From contig JAIOJX010000028.1 of NCBI GenBank assembly GCA_022376925.1, positions 75,109,001 through 75,173,000 of the forward strand: DNA of 64,000 bases. The letters run 5' to 3'. Numbering within the stretch: position 1 is the first letter of the stretch; every line of letters begins with the position of its first letter. This document shows, one piece after another, positions 35,427 through 48,015 of this stretch. A program made the translations under genes and the position numbers. Below the pieces are notes generated by a model that was not told the DNA's origin, did no database searches, and was given only the letters and a program-made list of their open reading frames with translations. Source of the stretch: Tragulus kanchil (lineage: Eukaryota; Chordata; Mammalia; Artiodactyla; Tragulidae).

Positions 35427-37627
35427 GATTAGAGTGGAGTCTGTGTCCTGCTTCCAGAGACAGGATCCAGTTTTCTTATTCATTTTCACCGCGGTTGGAA
35501 TGGAAAAACTGAAGTCATTGGTCTGATGGCAAGAAACATCTTGTGGCGCCCACAGAGCCGGCAGTCTGCAGACAGGCGTGGGGGCGCCTTTTGCCCCTTT
35601 TCTGTGTGGAAAGAGCTTCACTTCCCTGAAACAGATGGTTTTTAGTGCCATGTTAGTACATGGCAGAAATAACTTAGACTCTGTCAATTTGTTTCTTTTG
35701 TTCTTTAAAAGATTTCTCTGTTTCTTATAATCATTATCCTTGGACTGACCATAAAAATATATTCCTCAGTCTGAGGTCAGGAACTTTCTTGAGAGGTCAG
35801 GGAGATTCCACAGGGTCTGTGGAAACTAGAGCTGCAGGACTCCACAAAGTGGGTTGGAGTGGATCAGACAGGCATGCCTCTGTTTAGGGAAGATGAGCAA
35901 ATCTCTTGGCTTTCCATCTTTCCTCTAGAACTGAAAAATAAGGAAGGGAATCTGAAGGGGAGAAAGAGGAAAATGAAACAGGCATGAGGGTGTGTCTGAC
36001 CCAGTTAGACGCAGGGTACCTACACTGCTGTGTTTCATCTTCACAACAATGGGGTGAGGCAGGTCTGTTACCCTCCTAGGAGTCACCTCCCTTTTCCTTC
36101 TTCCCTCCTGTCAAAACCCGCTGGATATAGTCTTTGCCTTTGGGTAGGAATGGCCAAGGGACGCAGTTTTGACTATGGGATGTAAGAGAAACACTGTTGG
36201 TGGAATTGGGAAAAGAAGAGCTCTCTTGCCGCCTGCCTGCCCCCTGCTTCCTACGTATGAACACGGTTCTATTGAGGACATGATTCCAGCAGCTGGAGCA
36301 AGAGGTAAAAACTCAGAGGGCCCCAAAGTTTTCATAGGATGATGGCATGAAGGAGGGAAAGAGCTGGATACTTTTTCTAAAATTATTTTTAATTGAAGAA
36401 TAGTTGAATAATAATACTGTATTTGTTTCAGGTGTATAGCAACATGATTATATATACATATGTTTTTAGATTATTTTTATGTTATTATAATACATTGGGT
36501 ATAGTTCCCATGCCTTATGGCAAGAAACATTTCTTGTGGATTAGAGTGGAGTCTGTGTCCTGCTTCCAGAGACAGGATCCAGTTTTCCAATTCATTTTCA
36601 CCGCGGTTGGAATGGAAAAACTGAAGTCACTGGTCTGATGGCAAGAAACATCTTGTGGCGCCCACAGAGCCGGCAGTCTGCAGACAGGCGTGGGCGCCTT
36701 TTGCCCCTTTTCTGTGTGGAAAGAGCTTCACTTCCCTGAAACAGATGGTTTTTAGTGCCATGTTAGTACATGGCAGAAATAACTTAGACTCTGTCAATTT
36801 GTTTCTTTTGTTCTTTAAAAGATTTCTCTGTTTCTTATAATCATTATCCTTGGACTGACCATAAAAATATATTCCTCAGTCTGAGGTCAGGAACTTTCTT
36901 GAGAGGTCAGGGAGATTCCACAGGGTCTGTGGAAACTAGAGCTGCAGGACTCCACAAAGTGGGTTGGAGTGGATCAGACAGGCATGCCTCTGTTTAGGGA
37001 AGATGAGCAAATCTCTTGGCTTTCCATCTTTCCTCTAGAACTGAAAAATAAGGAAGGGAATCTGAAGGGGAGAAAGAGGAAAATGAAACAGGCATGAGGG
37101 TGTGTCTGACCCAGTTAGACGCAGGGTACCTACACTGCTGTGTTTCATCTTCACAACAATGGGGTGAGGCAGGTCTGTTACCCTCCTAGGAGTCACCTCC
37201 CTTTTCCTTCTTCCCTCCTGTCAAAACCCGCTGGATATAGTCTTTGCCTTTGGGTAGGAATGGCCAAGGGACGCAGTTTTGACTATGGGATGTAAGAGAA
37301 ACACTGTTGGTGGAATTGGGAAAAGAAGAGCTCTCTTGCCGCCTGCCTGCCCCCTGCTTCCTACGTATGAACACGGTTCTATTGAGGACATGATTCCAGC
37401 AGCTGGAGCAAGAGGTAAAAACTCAGAGGGCCCCAAAGTTTTCATAGGATGATGGCATGAAGGAGGGAAAGAGCTGGATACTTTTTCTAAAATTATTTTT
37501 AATTGAAGAATAGTTGAATAATAATACTGTATTTGTTTCAGGTGTATAGCAACATGATTATATATACATATGTTTTTAGATTATTTTTATGTTATTATAA
37601 TACATTGGGTATAGTTCCCATGCCTTA
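35427..37627. repeat. Tandem duplication I, period about 1110 bp
   Basis: 35427-36520 repeats as 36539-37627. Copies differ at G-runs (gggggcgcc against gggcgcc). Confidence 0.9.
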
Positions 37628-38210
37628 CAATAAGTCCTTGTTGCCTATCTATTTTATGTATAGTAGTTTGTGTTAATCCCACACTGCTAACTTATAACCC
37701 TTGCTAACCACATGTTATCTTTTTTGTCTGTCTGTCTCTGTTTTGTATATGGATTCACTTGTATAATTTTTTAGGTACCACATGTAAACATCAATGGATT
37801 AGACATGTGTTACCTACATTGCAGCATTTCATCTTCACAACAATAGGGTGAGGCAGAAGAGTCACTGCCCTTTCCCTTCTTCCCTCCTGTCGAAGCCTGC
37901 TGGATATGGCCTTTGGGTAGGGATGGCCAAGGGACCCGATTTTGGATATCCCAATACATGTGGATATCATATACTATTTGCCTTTCTCTGACTTACTTCA
38001 CTTAGTGTCTAGCTCCATCCACATTGCTGCAAAAGGCAATATTTCATTCTTTTTAATAACCCACTAATATTCCATTGTATGTATACCAAATCTTCTTATG
38101 GTAGTCATCTATTCATGGGCGCTTGGGTTTTTTCCATAGCTTGCCTATTGAAAAGATTTTAAGCTTTTTTACAGTAAACTTGGCTGTGCAAAAGCTTTTA
38201 AGTTTGATTA
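37495..38210 (-). mobile_element. Older L1 fragments, minus strand
   Basis: 37495-37770 holds the reverse complement of a cetartiodactyl L1 3' UTR (tttcaggtgtatagcaacat, gtccttgttgcctatctatt). 37960-38210 holds the reverse complement of the ORF2 end (ttacttcacttagtgtctag, tccatccacattgctgcaaa). A copy of the first part is at 36385-36520 through duplication I. Confidence 0.75.
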
Positions 38211-39372
38211 GATTTCCAGAATATATATTTTAAACCTACATTCCAACAACAAAGAAATGAACAGTCCAATTTTAAATGGGCAAAAGACTTGAATAGACAT
38301 CTCCAAAGGTATATAAATGACCATTAAGCACATGAAAAGATGCTCAGTCAATAGGGAAATTCATATCAAAACCACATTGAGATATCACTTCACATCCATT
38401 AAAATACTATTGTCAAAATAAAATTAAAAAAAAAAAACAGTTACAAGTGTTGACAAGGATGTGAAGAAAGTGAACCTATTGCTAATAGGAATGTAAACTG
38501 GTGCAACCACTGTGGGAAATGATATGGTGATTTTTCAAAATGATAAAAGTAGAATTACAATATGATCCAGCAGTTCCACTTATAGGTATATAGCCAAATA
38601 AGCAGGAACTCTAACAGGTATTTGTCCACCCATGTTCATAGAGACATTATTCACAATAACTAAAAGGTGGTAGCAACTCAGGTGTCCATCAACAGATAAA
38701 TGAATAAACAAAATACTGACAGACAGATGTATACATATAGTTGATCCTTGTACAACTCAGGGGTTATGGGCACTGATCTGCATATGACTCAATCTCTGTA
38801 GTTCAGGATCCAAGGAACAATCAACCACAAAGCATGTAATATTGTAGTACATATTTAGTGAAAAAAGTCCAAAATATATAGGTGGACCTGTGCAGTTCAA
38901 GCCCATGTTGTTCAAAGGTCCACTGTATGTGTATGTGTATATGTGTGTGTATATATATTTCTATGAATATACATGCAATAGTATATATTTGAGCCTTAAA
39001 AGTGATCAAATTTTATGATAACACATACTACAACATGGATGAACCTAGAGGACATTATGCTAAGTGAAATAAACCAGACACAAAGAGACAAATATTGTAT
39101 GATTCCACTTATATGATATACTTACATCAAATTCATAGAGGCAGAAAATAGAATGATGGCTGCCAGGGGCTGGGGGGTGGAAGGGAGTGGAAAGTTATCA
39201 TTTAATAAGTACAGAGTTTCATTTAAGGAAGATGAAGTAGTTCTGGAGACAGAGCCTGGCGGTGATCATACAACAGTATGAATGGACTTAATGTCACTGA
39301 ACTGTACACTAAAAAATGGTCAAAAGGGTAAAATGTATGTATATTTCACCACCAAAACAAACAAACAAAAAT
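38211..39372 (+). mobile_element. Older L1 fragment, plus strand, interrupted by a MITE
   Basis: aaatgggcaaaagacttgaa, atcaaaaccacattgagata, cactgtgggaaatgatatgg and atggatgaacctagaggaca are L1 ORF2 C-terminal and 3' sequence. 38741-38935 is a separate MITE. Units repeat to about 40475 through duplication J. Confidence 0.75.
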
Positions 39373-40815
39373 GTCAAAGTCATTATGCCATGCATAAAAT
39401 TTAGAATGGCAGATAGCAAAAAAGTCTTTTTGAGTGGGTTTTGTGCACATGTGCTGAGCATTTGATCAAGCCAAATACCAGTAAGGGAGATGAAGTGAAA
39501 TTGGGTGTAGTTTTCAGCTGCAGTGTCTTCCAGCAAGTTAGGACAGCATGCTTGTTGTATGAGAGCCCTGTCTTACTAATCTCATTGGAAATGAATACTG
39601 TCCAGATCAATGGGGAGTTTTATTAGCTAGGATTTATTGGGTTCACTAAAACAGTCTCATTATTTAACAACTCCAAATGTCCTTCAGCCACAGACATCTT
39701 ATAGGTATATAGCAAATCAACTAACAGGTATTTGTCCACCCATGTTCATAGAGACATTATTCACAATAACTAAAAGGTGGTAGCAACTCAGGTGTCCATC
39801 AACAGATAAATGAATAAACAAAATACTGACAGACAGATGTATACATATAGTTGATCCTTGTACAACTCAGGGGTTATGGGCACTGATCTGCATATGACTC
39901 AATCTCTGTAGTTCAGGATCCAAGGAACAATCAACCACAAAGCATGTAATATTGTAGTACATATTTAGTGAAAAAAGTCCAAAATATATAGGTGGACCTG
40001 TGCAGTTCAAGCCCATGTTGTTCAAAGGTCCACTGTATGTGTATGTGTATATGTGTGTGTATATATATTTCTATGAATATACATGCAATAGTATATATTT
40101 GAGCCTTAAAAGTGATCAAATTTTATGATAACACATACTACAACATGGATGAACCTAGAGGACATTATGCTAAGTGAAATAAACCAGACACAAAGAGACA
40201 AATATTGTATGATTCCACTTATATGATATACTTACATCAAATTCATAGAGGCAGAAAATAGAATGATGGCTGCCAGGGGCTGGGGGGTGGAAGGGAGTGG
40301 AAAGTTATCATTTAATAAGTACAGAGTTTCATTTAAGGAAGATGAAGTAGTTCTGGAGACAGAGCCTGGCGGTGATCATACAACAGTATGAATGGACTTA
40401 ATGTCACTGAACTGTACACTAAAAAATGGTCAAAAGGGTAAAATGTATGTATATTTCACCACCAAAACAAACAAACAAAAATGTCAAAGTCATTATGCCA
40501 TGCATAAAATTTAGAATGGCAGATAGCAAAAAAGTCTTTTTGAGTGGGTTTTGTGCACATGTGCTGAGCATTTGATCAAGCCAAATACCAGTAAGGGAGA
40601 TGAAGTGAAATTGGGTGTAGTTTTCAGCTGCAGTGTCTTCCAGCAAGTTAGGACAGCATGCTTGTTGTATGAGAGCCCTGTCTTACTAATCTCATTGGAA
40701 ATGAATACTGTCCAGATCAATGGGGAGTTTTATTAGCTAGGATTTATTGGGTTCACTAAAACAGTCTCATTATTTAACAACTCCAAATGTCCTTCAGCCA
40801 CAGACATCTTATGTT
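38609..40815. repeat. Tandem duplication J, period 1110 bp
   Basis: 38609-39718 repeats as 39719-40815, duplicating part of an old L1 and a Tigger-type MITE. Confidence 0.9.
38741..38935 (+). mobile_element. Tigger/MER44-like MITE inside L1 (copy at 39851-40045)
   Basis: Starts tagttgatccttgtacaact and ends ttcaaaggtccactgta, near-inverted termini of the pogo-like MER44/Tigger7 type. The middle contains gtggacctgtgcagttcaag. Confidence 0.7.
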
Positions 40816-42712
40816 ACTACAGTACCGAACAGGATCTGTCTAAGATGCTCAGTAAAGAACCTCTTAGCACAAGGAATGCATTTTGCTGGGAACACACTGA
40901 AGTCTCCACATGGCCCTTCAGAAGACACTGACCTCTTTGAAACTGAGACAGCAAGATCCAGGGAACTGGTGGCGACTTCCAGTTGCACAGATTTTTCTGA
41001 ACTCTGGTTCTCAAGAAAGACTAAATGAAGGAGTCGTCGGAAGACTCAGAATAGAATCTGTCACATACCGGTCCTATGAGGTAATGCGTGATCTTGTGGC
41101 GGCATTAAGATGAAAGAAGACAGATAATCCGGGCCTCTTTTAACATGATTTATTGGCTTCTAGAGAGATTCTAAGACTGGAAAAATTCTTTTCTATTAAA
41201 ATACATTAAAATATATAGACCTGTTGGACTCTTTCAAACTGAAAATAACAGTTAAATCCCAGGATCAGGGCTAGCACCAGCATTAGGAATGCATTTCCGA
41301 CTCCCCAGCCTCCTTCCAGCCAGCTCAGATACCATAAGTCTCCCAGCCAACACAGAGAGAGAATCTGTGTTTCAAGATCTTCATCTTTGACCTCTTCCTG
41401 TCTAAAATGTAAAATAGCATCATCAAGGGTTTTACAGAGCCCATAGCTTCACGTAAGCTTTTGCAGTTAAAACCAGTGAGTTTCCCATATGGACTGAGGT
41501 CAGTTCTTGACCTCTAGGATTCTTCACATGTTATCCTCAAGGTAGCTGTTTTTTGCTTTTTATAAATTAAAGCCTATGTATTTTCTGGATCAGACCCAAA
41601 ACAAACAAACAAAAATGTCAAAGTCATTATGCCATGCATAAAATTTAGAATGGCAGATAGCAAAAAAGTCTTTTTGAGTGGGTTTTGTGCACATGTGCTG
41701 AGCATTTGATCAAGCCAAATACCAGTAAGGGAGATGAAGTGAAATTGGGTGTAGTTTTCAGCTGCAGTGTCTTCCAGCAAGTTAGGACAGCATGCTTGTT
41801 GTATGAGAGCCCTGTCTTACTAATCTCATTGGAAATGAATACTGTCCAGATCAATGGGGAGTTTTATTAGCTAGGATTTATTGGGTTCACTAAAACAGTC
41901 TCATTATTTAACAACTCCAAATGTCCTTCAGCCACAGACATCTTATGTTACTACAGTACCGAACAGGATCTGTCTAAGATGCTCAGTAAAGAACCTCTTA
42001 GCACAAGGAATGCATTTTGCTGGGAACACACTGAAGTCTCCACATGGCCCTTCAGAAGACACTGACCTCTTTGAAACTGAGACAGCAAGATCCAGGGAAC
42101 TGGTGGCGACTTCCAGTTGCACAGATTTTTCTGAACTCTGGTTCTCAAGAAAGACTAAATGAAGGAGTCGTCGGAAGACTCAGAATAGAATCTGTCACAT
42201 ACCGGTCCTATGAGGTAATGCGTGATCTTGTGGCGGCATTAAGATGAAAGAAGACAGATAATCCGGGCCTCTTTTAACATGATTTATTGGCTTCTAGAGA
42301 GATTCTAAGACTGGAAAAATTCTTTTCTATTAAAATACATTAAAATATATAGACCTGTTGGACTCTTTCAAACTGAAAATAACAGTTAAATCCCAGGATC
42401 AGGGCTAGCACCAGCATTAGGAATGCATTTCCGACTCCCCAGCCTCCTTCCAGCCAGCTCAGATACCATAAGTCTCCCAGCCAACACAGAGAGAGAATCT
42501 GTGTTTCAAGATCTTCATCTTTGACCTCTTCCTGTCTAAAATGTAAAATAGCATCATCAAGGGTTTTACAGAGCCCATAGCTTCACGTAAGCTTTTGCAG
42601 TTAAAACCAGTGAGTTTCCCATATGGACTGAGGTCAGTTCTTGACCTCTAGGATTCTTCACATGTTATCCTCAAGGTAGCTGTTTTCTTATAAATTAGCT
42701 ATGTATTTTCTG
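40464..42712. repeat. Tandem duplication K, period 1134 bp
   Basis: 40464-41597 repeats as 41598-42712. It overlaps the end of duplication J, so 39354-39718 is present three times. Confidence 0.9.
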
Positions 42713-44836
42713 GGATCAACCACATCCTTGGAAAATTTGCTGCATCTCATCCAAGCAACTTGGCCTCCATTCTGTGCTCTCCAGAGACAACTGTGTGAGT
42801 TTCAGGAGCCATTCCTCAGGCAGAGGGTCCTCTGTGGTTAGATGAGCCCTGAATTTGGATAAGTTTTCACTTGAATATTCATTGGCTGTGGTAATTTGGT
42901 CAAAGTAGGATAAACCTTCTACTCCTACTCCTTCCATGGGGTCAAATATCCTCCCTGAAACTAAAATGGAAAAGATGAACTGACTCATGACAAGGCTTTT
43001 GTGATAAACCTAATATCCTGGGACCACTTTTACAATAGAACCTCCTCTTCCAGCACTCATTTCCCTTGTGTCTGGCCTGACTAATATCATTTTTAAAGAT
43101 TTAATAAAGATTTCAGAAAGATTTCTCTGTCAGCAATCCAAGTCAGGGCCTCTAGAGGAACTAGTATATTGTTTGAAAAAAATCCATGGTCCTCTATTTC
43201 AATGAAACATGGGAATAAAGAGGATGTAAAGAACAAGATGTCTGCAGGGGATGGACAGTCTAAAGTCAAAAGCACTCTGAGTTTAGAAAGAATTAAGAGA
43301 TATCAGCCCAATGGAGATATTTAAACATACTGAGAGTCAGGTGGTATTACAGTTACATATGTAGATGGCAAATAAGTGTAGGAAAGAGTGCTCAGCATCA
43401 TATGTCATTAGTTATTTCCCAGACTCATGCAGGAGACATAAGTGGCAAGTTCAGTTCCCATGTCGGGAAGATCCCACGGTTGAGGAAATGGCAACCTGCT
43501 CCAGTATTCTTGCCCGGAGAATTCCACGGACAGAAGAGCCTAGCAGGCTACAGTCCAGAGAGTCACAAAGAGGTGGGACATGAAAAGTGCACAAAGTGCC
43601 TATACGTGTAAGGAACACACCAAGCAGAGACTTGCGTCCTTTCTGATACCATAGTCTCCCAGCCAACACAGAGAGAATCTGTGTTTCAAGATCTTCATCT
43701 TTGACCTCTTCCTGTCTAAAATGTAAAATAGCATCATCAAGGGTTTTACAGAGCCCATAGCTTCACGTAAGCTTTTGCAGTTAAAACCAGTGAGTTTCCC
43801 ATATGGACTGAGGTCAGTTCTTGACCTCTAGGATTCTTCACATGTTATCCTCAAGGTAGCTGTTTTCTTATAAATTAGCTATGTATTTTCTGGGATCAAC
43901 CACATCCTTGGAAAATTTGCTGCATCTCATCCAAGCAACTTGGCCTCCATTCTGTGCTCTCCAGAGACAACTGTGTGAGTTTCAGGAGCCATTCCTCAGG
44001 CAGAGGGTCCTCTGTGGTTAGATGAGCCCTGAATTTGGATAAGTTTTCACTTGAATATTCATTGGCTGTGGTAATTTGGTCAAAGTAGGATAAACCTTCT
44101 ACTCCTACTCCTTCCATGGGGTCAAATATCCTCCCTGAAACTAAAATGGAAAAGATGAACTGACTCATGACAAGGCTTTTGTGATAAACCTAATATCCTG
44201 GGACCACTTTTACAATAGAACCTCCTCTTCCAGCACTCATTTCCCTTGTGTCTGGCCTGACTAATATCATTTTTAAAGATTTAATAAAGATTTCAGAAAG
44301 ATTTCTCTGTCAGCAATCCAAGTCAGGGCCTCTAGAGGAACTAGTATATTGTTTGAAAAAAATCCATGGTCCTCTATTTCAATGAAACATGGGAATAAAG
44401 AGGATGTAAAGAACAAGATGTCTGCAGGGGATGGACAGTCTAAAGTCAAAAGCACTCTGAGTTTAGAAAGAATTAAGAGATATCAGCCCAATGGAGATAT
44501 TTAAACATACTGAGAGTCAGGTGGTATTACAGTTACATATGTAGATGGCAAATAAGTGTAGGAAAGAGTGCTCAGCATCATATGTCATTAGTTATTTCCC
44601 AGACTCATGCAGGAGACATAAGTGGCAAGTTCAGTTCCCATGTCGGGAAGATCCCACGGTTGAGGAAATGGCAACCTGCTCCAGTATTCTTGCCCGGAGA
44701 ATTCCACGGACAGAAGAGCCTAGCAGGCTACAGTCCAGAGAGTCACAAAGAGGTGGGACATGACTCAGAACGCAAACGTGCACAAAGTGCCTATACGTGT
44801 AAGGAACACACCAAGCAGAGACTTGCGTCCTTTCTG
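42462..44836. repeat. Tandem duplication L, period about 1181 bp
   Basis: 42462-43644 repeats as 43645-44836. It overlaps the end of K and contains a Bov-A type SINE fragment. Confidence 0.9.
43440..43578 (+). mobile_element. Bov-A SINE fragment (copy at 44620-44762)
   Basis: gggaagatcccacggttgag, ctccagtattcttgcccgga and agcaggctacagtccagaga match the Bov-A body with mutations. The second copy comes from duplication L. Confidence 0.75.
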
Positions 44837-45861
44837 TGAAGTGTTTGGACTTGTTAAATGGGAACCAAAGTGCAGTTAAAATGAAGTTCAAGAACCATCT
44901 CCACCAGAATCAACTGAGTTGACTATTAGATTCAGACTCCTGGGCCCAAACTATTGAATCAGAGTTTCTTGGAGTGGAATCTGGAAATCTGCATTTACAA
45001 CAATCCAGTGATTCCTATGCACTTTCAGGTTTATGACCTGTTAGTGTACACTGTACCAATCTACAACTACCAATTGGTACACTCTACCGATCTGTTGGTC
45101 TTATGTTTTATTTTATTTTTGTCCACTAGATTCTTATATATGTAACAAGTCTGTGAACACAGACTAGAGATGGAAAGTGTGGGATGGACATATACAAGTG
45201 AAAGCTGGTGAACAAGCCACTTGGAGAAGATTGTGAGCCTGCATCAATCAGAAGCAACCAGTGGAAGATGTCAAGTCAGGGAGTAATAAGTGATTTCCAA
45301 TAAAGATCTGTGAAAGATGCCTAAAGAGAAGAAGGAAACAAACAAACAAACAAAAAGAAAACCGCACAAACATACACACACAAGACCCCAAACCAAAACA
45401 GAAACTGAAAACAAAGAAACAAGAATATGGAAGATGAGCATTTTCTGTCATTGATGCTACATCCCTATATTTGCCAGATTGTGACTTTTTATTTGAATAA
45501 ATTTCTGTAATTGTAACCTAAGACTGAGGTAACAAAATAAATGAAAGTGTAGTAAGAGAGAGCATAAAGTGTCTTTCTCATGTGTCCCACATGAGAAACT
45601 TGTGTAACAAAATAAAATCCTTCCTTTTATGTTTACATATGCTATGTTTATTATTGCTATTTTGGTAGTTGTGGCCAGATATGTACCTGTCTCCTTCACT
45701 AGGCTCTTATTTACCTATGGTTTTTCAGTGTCAAGCACATGGAATATAATCTGTAAATATATGTTTTGTTAATTAAAACAGCACCTCAGAATAGAGTCAC
45801 ACTCTCCACTGGAATTGACAGTATATAAATGAGGATAACTGACCAGACCTCATTGATTTTT
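44837..45861. other. Intergenic unique DNA with simple repeats
   Basis: An (AAAC)n-like run at 45336-45360 and an ACACAC stretch at about 45370 are the only features. Confidence 0.5.
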
Positions 45862-46201
45862 TTTTTTTTTTAAGATTTATTTATTTATTTATTTTGGGTG
45901 GGGTTCGGGTTGGGGAGGGAGGGGAGTGGGCGGGCCACTTCTATTGGTCTTCCATTTCTCTATTTTCATCCGTCTTTGTTCTTTGGCTCCTGCGGGCCTC
46001 CCATCGCGGTGGCATCTGTTGTCGCAGAGCGCCGGCTCAGCGTCGGCTCTGGGCGCATGCGCTCCAGAGCTCTGGCTCGGTGATTGGACACATCAGTCCA
46101 GCCGCTCCGCGGCACGTGGGATCTTCCCAGGCCAGGGATCGAACCGGCGCCCCTTGCACTGCAAGGCGGTGTCCTTACCCACTGGACCACCAGGGGAAGC
46201 C
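45862..46201 (-). mobile_element. tRNA-derived SINE, same subfamily, full length
   Basis: Minus-strand copy with poly(T)/(ATTT)n on the left and G-rich 45893-45936 (C-rich tail in its own orientation). The target duplication is gacctcattgattt on both sides (about 45846 and 46203). Confidence 0.85.
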
Positions 46202-46959
46202 CGACCTCATTGATTTAAAGCAAGACTAGCAGTGAGCAAGGTGAGGGTCAACAAGTGGGTGAAGTGTGAGGAAGAAGATGACAATTGGTCGTTAGATTTC
46301 CCAGAGCTTGAGCATATCACAGAATAGACCAACAGCTTTGCTTGGTCAGTTAAAACCATAGCCATTGTTAAATACAGGCTTTTCCCTTCCTCTCCACAGC
46401 CAACATTGCTCTAATACTTGAAAAGAAACTCTGGTAGAACTACTCAAAAGAGCCCCTAAAGTCAGAGTTGTGAAGTCAAGTAGTGGGCATTAAAGAAATG
46501 GGATGGATTCTGTTCTTAGGGTTAGTGTTTGAGAATTAACTTTGCATAGGAAACTAGATTTGCATTTAAATGAGTGTATTTGCTGTGTGCTAAATTTTCC
46601 TAGCCTGTGGTATAAAGTTGAGCTTCTCCTAGTTTTTACAAATTGGAAAGAATTAGTCTTTGTTGCCTGTAGAACTGAAGGACTTAATTAGCATCTCTGA
46701 GAAACATTCTAATAAAAGCAGGGAAATTTAATTCAATTTGGTTATTGGACTTGCTTTTATTAAGATAAATAAAGGCATAGCTTAATTAAGACTGCCCCAG
46801 AGGACAGTAATGTTCCAAAGAGAAGCTGTGAGTAGTGAAATGGAATATACAGTGTTACCTTCAACTCACCTTAAATTACTCTGGAACAGGACAAGCAAGT
46901 AAAATAAAATTAGGAAACATCTTGCACTTGGGGGAGATTTATGGTTTATGAAATTATTT
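46202..46959. other. Intergenic unique DNA
   Basis: AT-rich, no gene recognised. Confidence 0.5.
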
Positions 46960-47400
46960 TATGTGTATTAAAATCTCAGCAGAGAAAAGCCCATGTGTTG
47001 GCAAAGATGTGTAGCAACCAAATGTTTCATACATTTCCTGTGGAGGGTTAACTGAATCAACTATTTTGAATGATTGCTTGGCAGTATCTGCTAAAACCCA
47101 ACATGCATACAAGCTATGACCAAGAAGTCTCATTTCTAGATATATACCCAACATAAATGAACATATTTGTTCTCCCATTCATAAAAGAATGTTTTCCCGG
47201 AAGCAAACACTATCCAAATGTCTATCAGCAAATAAACATATATATAAATAAAGAGTGGTATTGTAGTTTCATAAAATGGTACTACACAACAAGGCAAAGG
47301 AATTATCCATAAATTGTACACAGTATGGATGAACCTCATAAACATAATGTTGAGTGAAACAAGTCAGGCATGAAAAAGTACATACTATGTGAGTCCTTTT

Positions 47401-48011
47401 CTTAAAAAAAAAAGCTTATTTCATATTGGGGTATAGCCAATTAACAATGTTGTGATAGTTTCAGGTGAACAGCAAAGGGAGTCAGCCATACACATACATG
47501 TATCCATTCCCCCCCAGACTCCCCTCCTATCCAGGCTGTCACATAGCATTGAGCAGGGTTCACAGTAGGTCATTGTGATACAAATGAACTTATTTACAAA
47601 ACAGAGAGACTCACAGAGAATGAACTTATGATTGTTGAGGGGGAAATGGGGGAAAGGGATAGTTAGGGAGTTTGGGATGGATATGTACAGACTTATGTAC
47701 AGACTGCTATATTTAAAATGGATAGGGCTTCCCTAGTGGTCCAGTAGGTAAAAACACCGGCTTGCAGTACAAAGGGCACTGGTTTGATCCCTGGCCTGGG
47801 AAGATCCCGCGTGCCCTGGAGTGGCTGGACCAATGTGTCCAACTACCATGCCAGAGCTCTGGAGCACATGCGCCCAGAGCCGGTGCTCTGCAGCGACAGA
47901 GGCCACTGAGAGGGGAGGCCCACACAGGCCAGAGAATGAGGATGGATGAAAATAGATAAATGAAAGACCAATAGAAGTGACCAAATAAATAAATAAAATG
48001 GATAACCAACC
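47401..48011 (-). mobile_element. Twin-primed L1 insertion with a nested SINE
   Basis: Left part 47401 to about 47570 is an inverted L1 3' UTR (gtttcaggtgaacagcaaag, tacatgtatccattcc). The right part, about 47580-47726 and 47995-48011, is forward. Target duplication atgtgagtccttt at 47387-47399 and 48012-48024. A SINE (47727-47994) landed in it later. Confidence 0.75.
47727..47994 (+). mobile_element. tRNA-derived SINE, same subfamily, inside a twin-primed L1
   Basis: Starts agggcttccctagtggtcca and ends in (AAAT)n. Target duplication aaaatggata lies on both sides (about 47716 and 47995). It sits within the second half of an L1 insertion. Confidence 0.84.
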
Positions 48012-48015
48012 ATGT

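Noticed and set aside
35319..35687. 122-codon open frame on the minus strand
   Set aside because: No homology, no splice signals; only partly present in the duplicate copy.
40910..41113. 67-codon open frame (MALQKTLTSLKLRQQ...) with a gt-like donor after SYE, repeated at 42044
   Set aside because: No recognised homology, no clear acceptor. The repetition comes from duplication K, not conservation.
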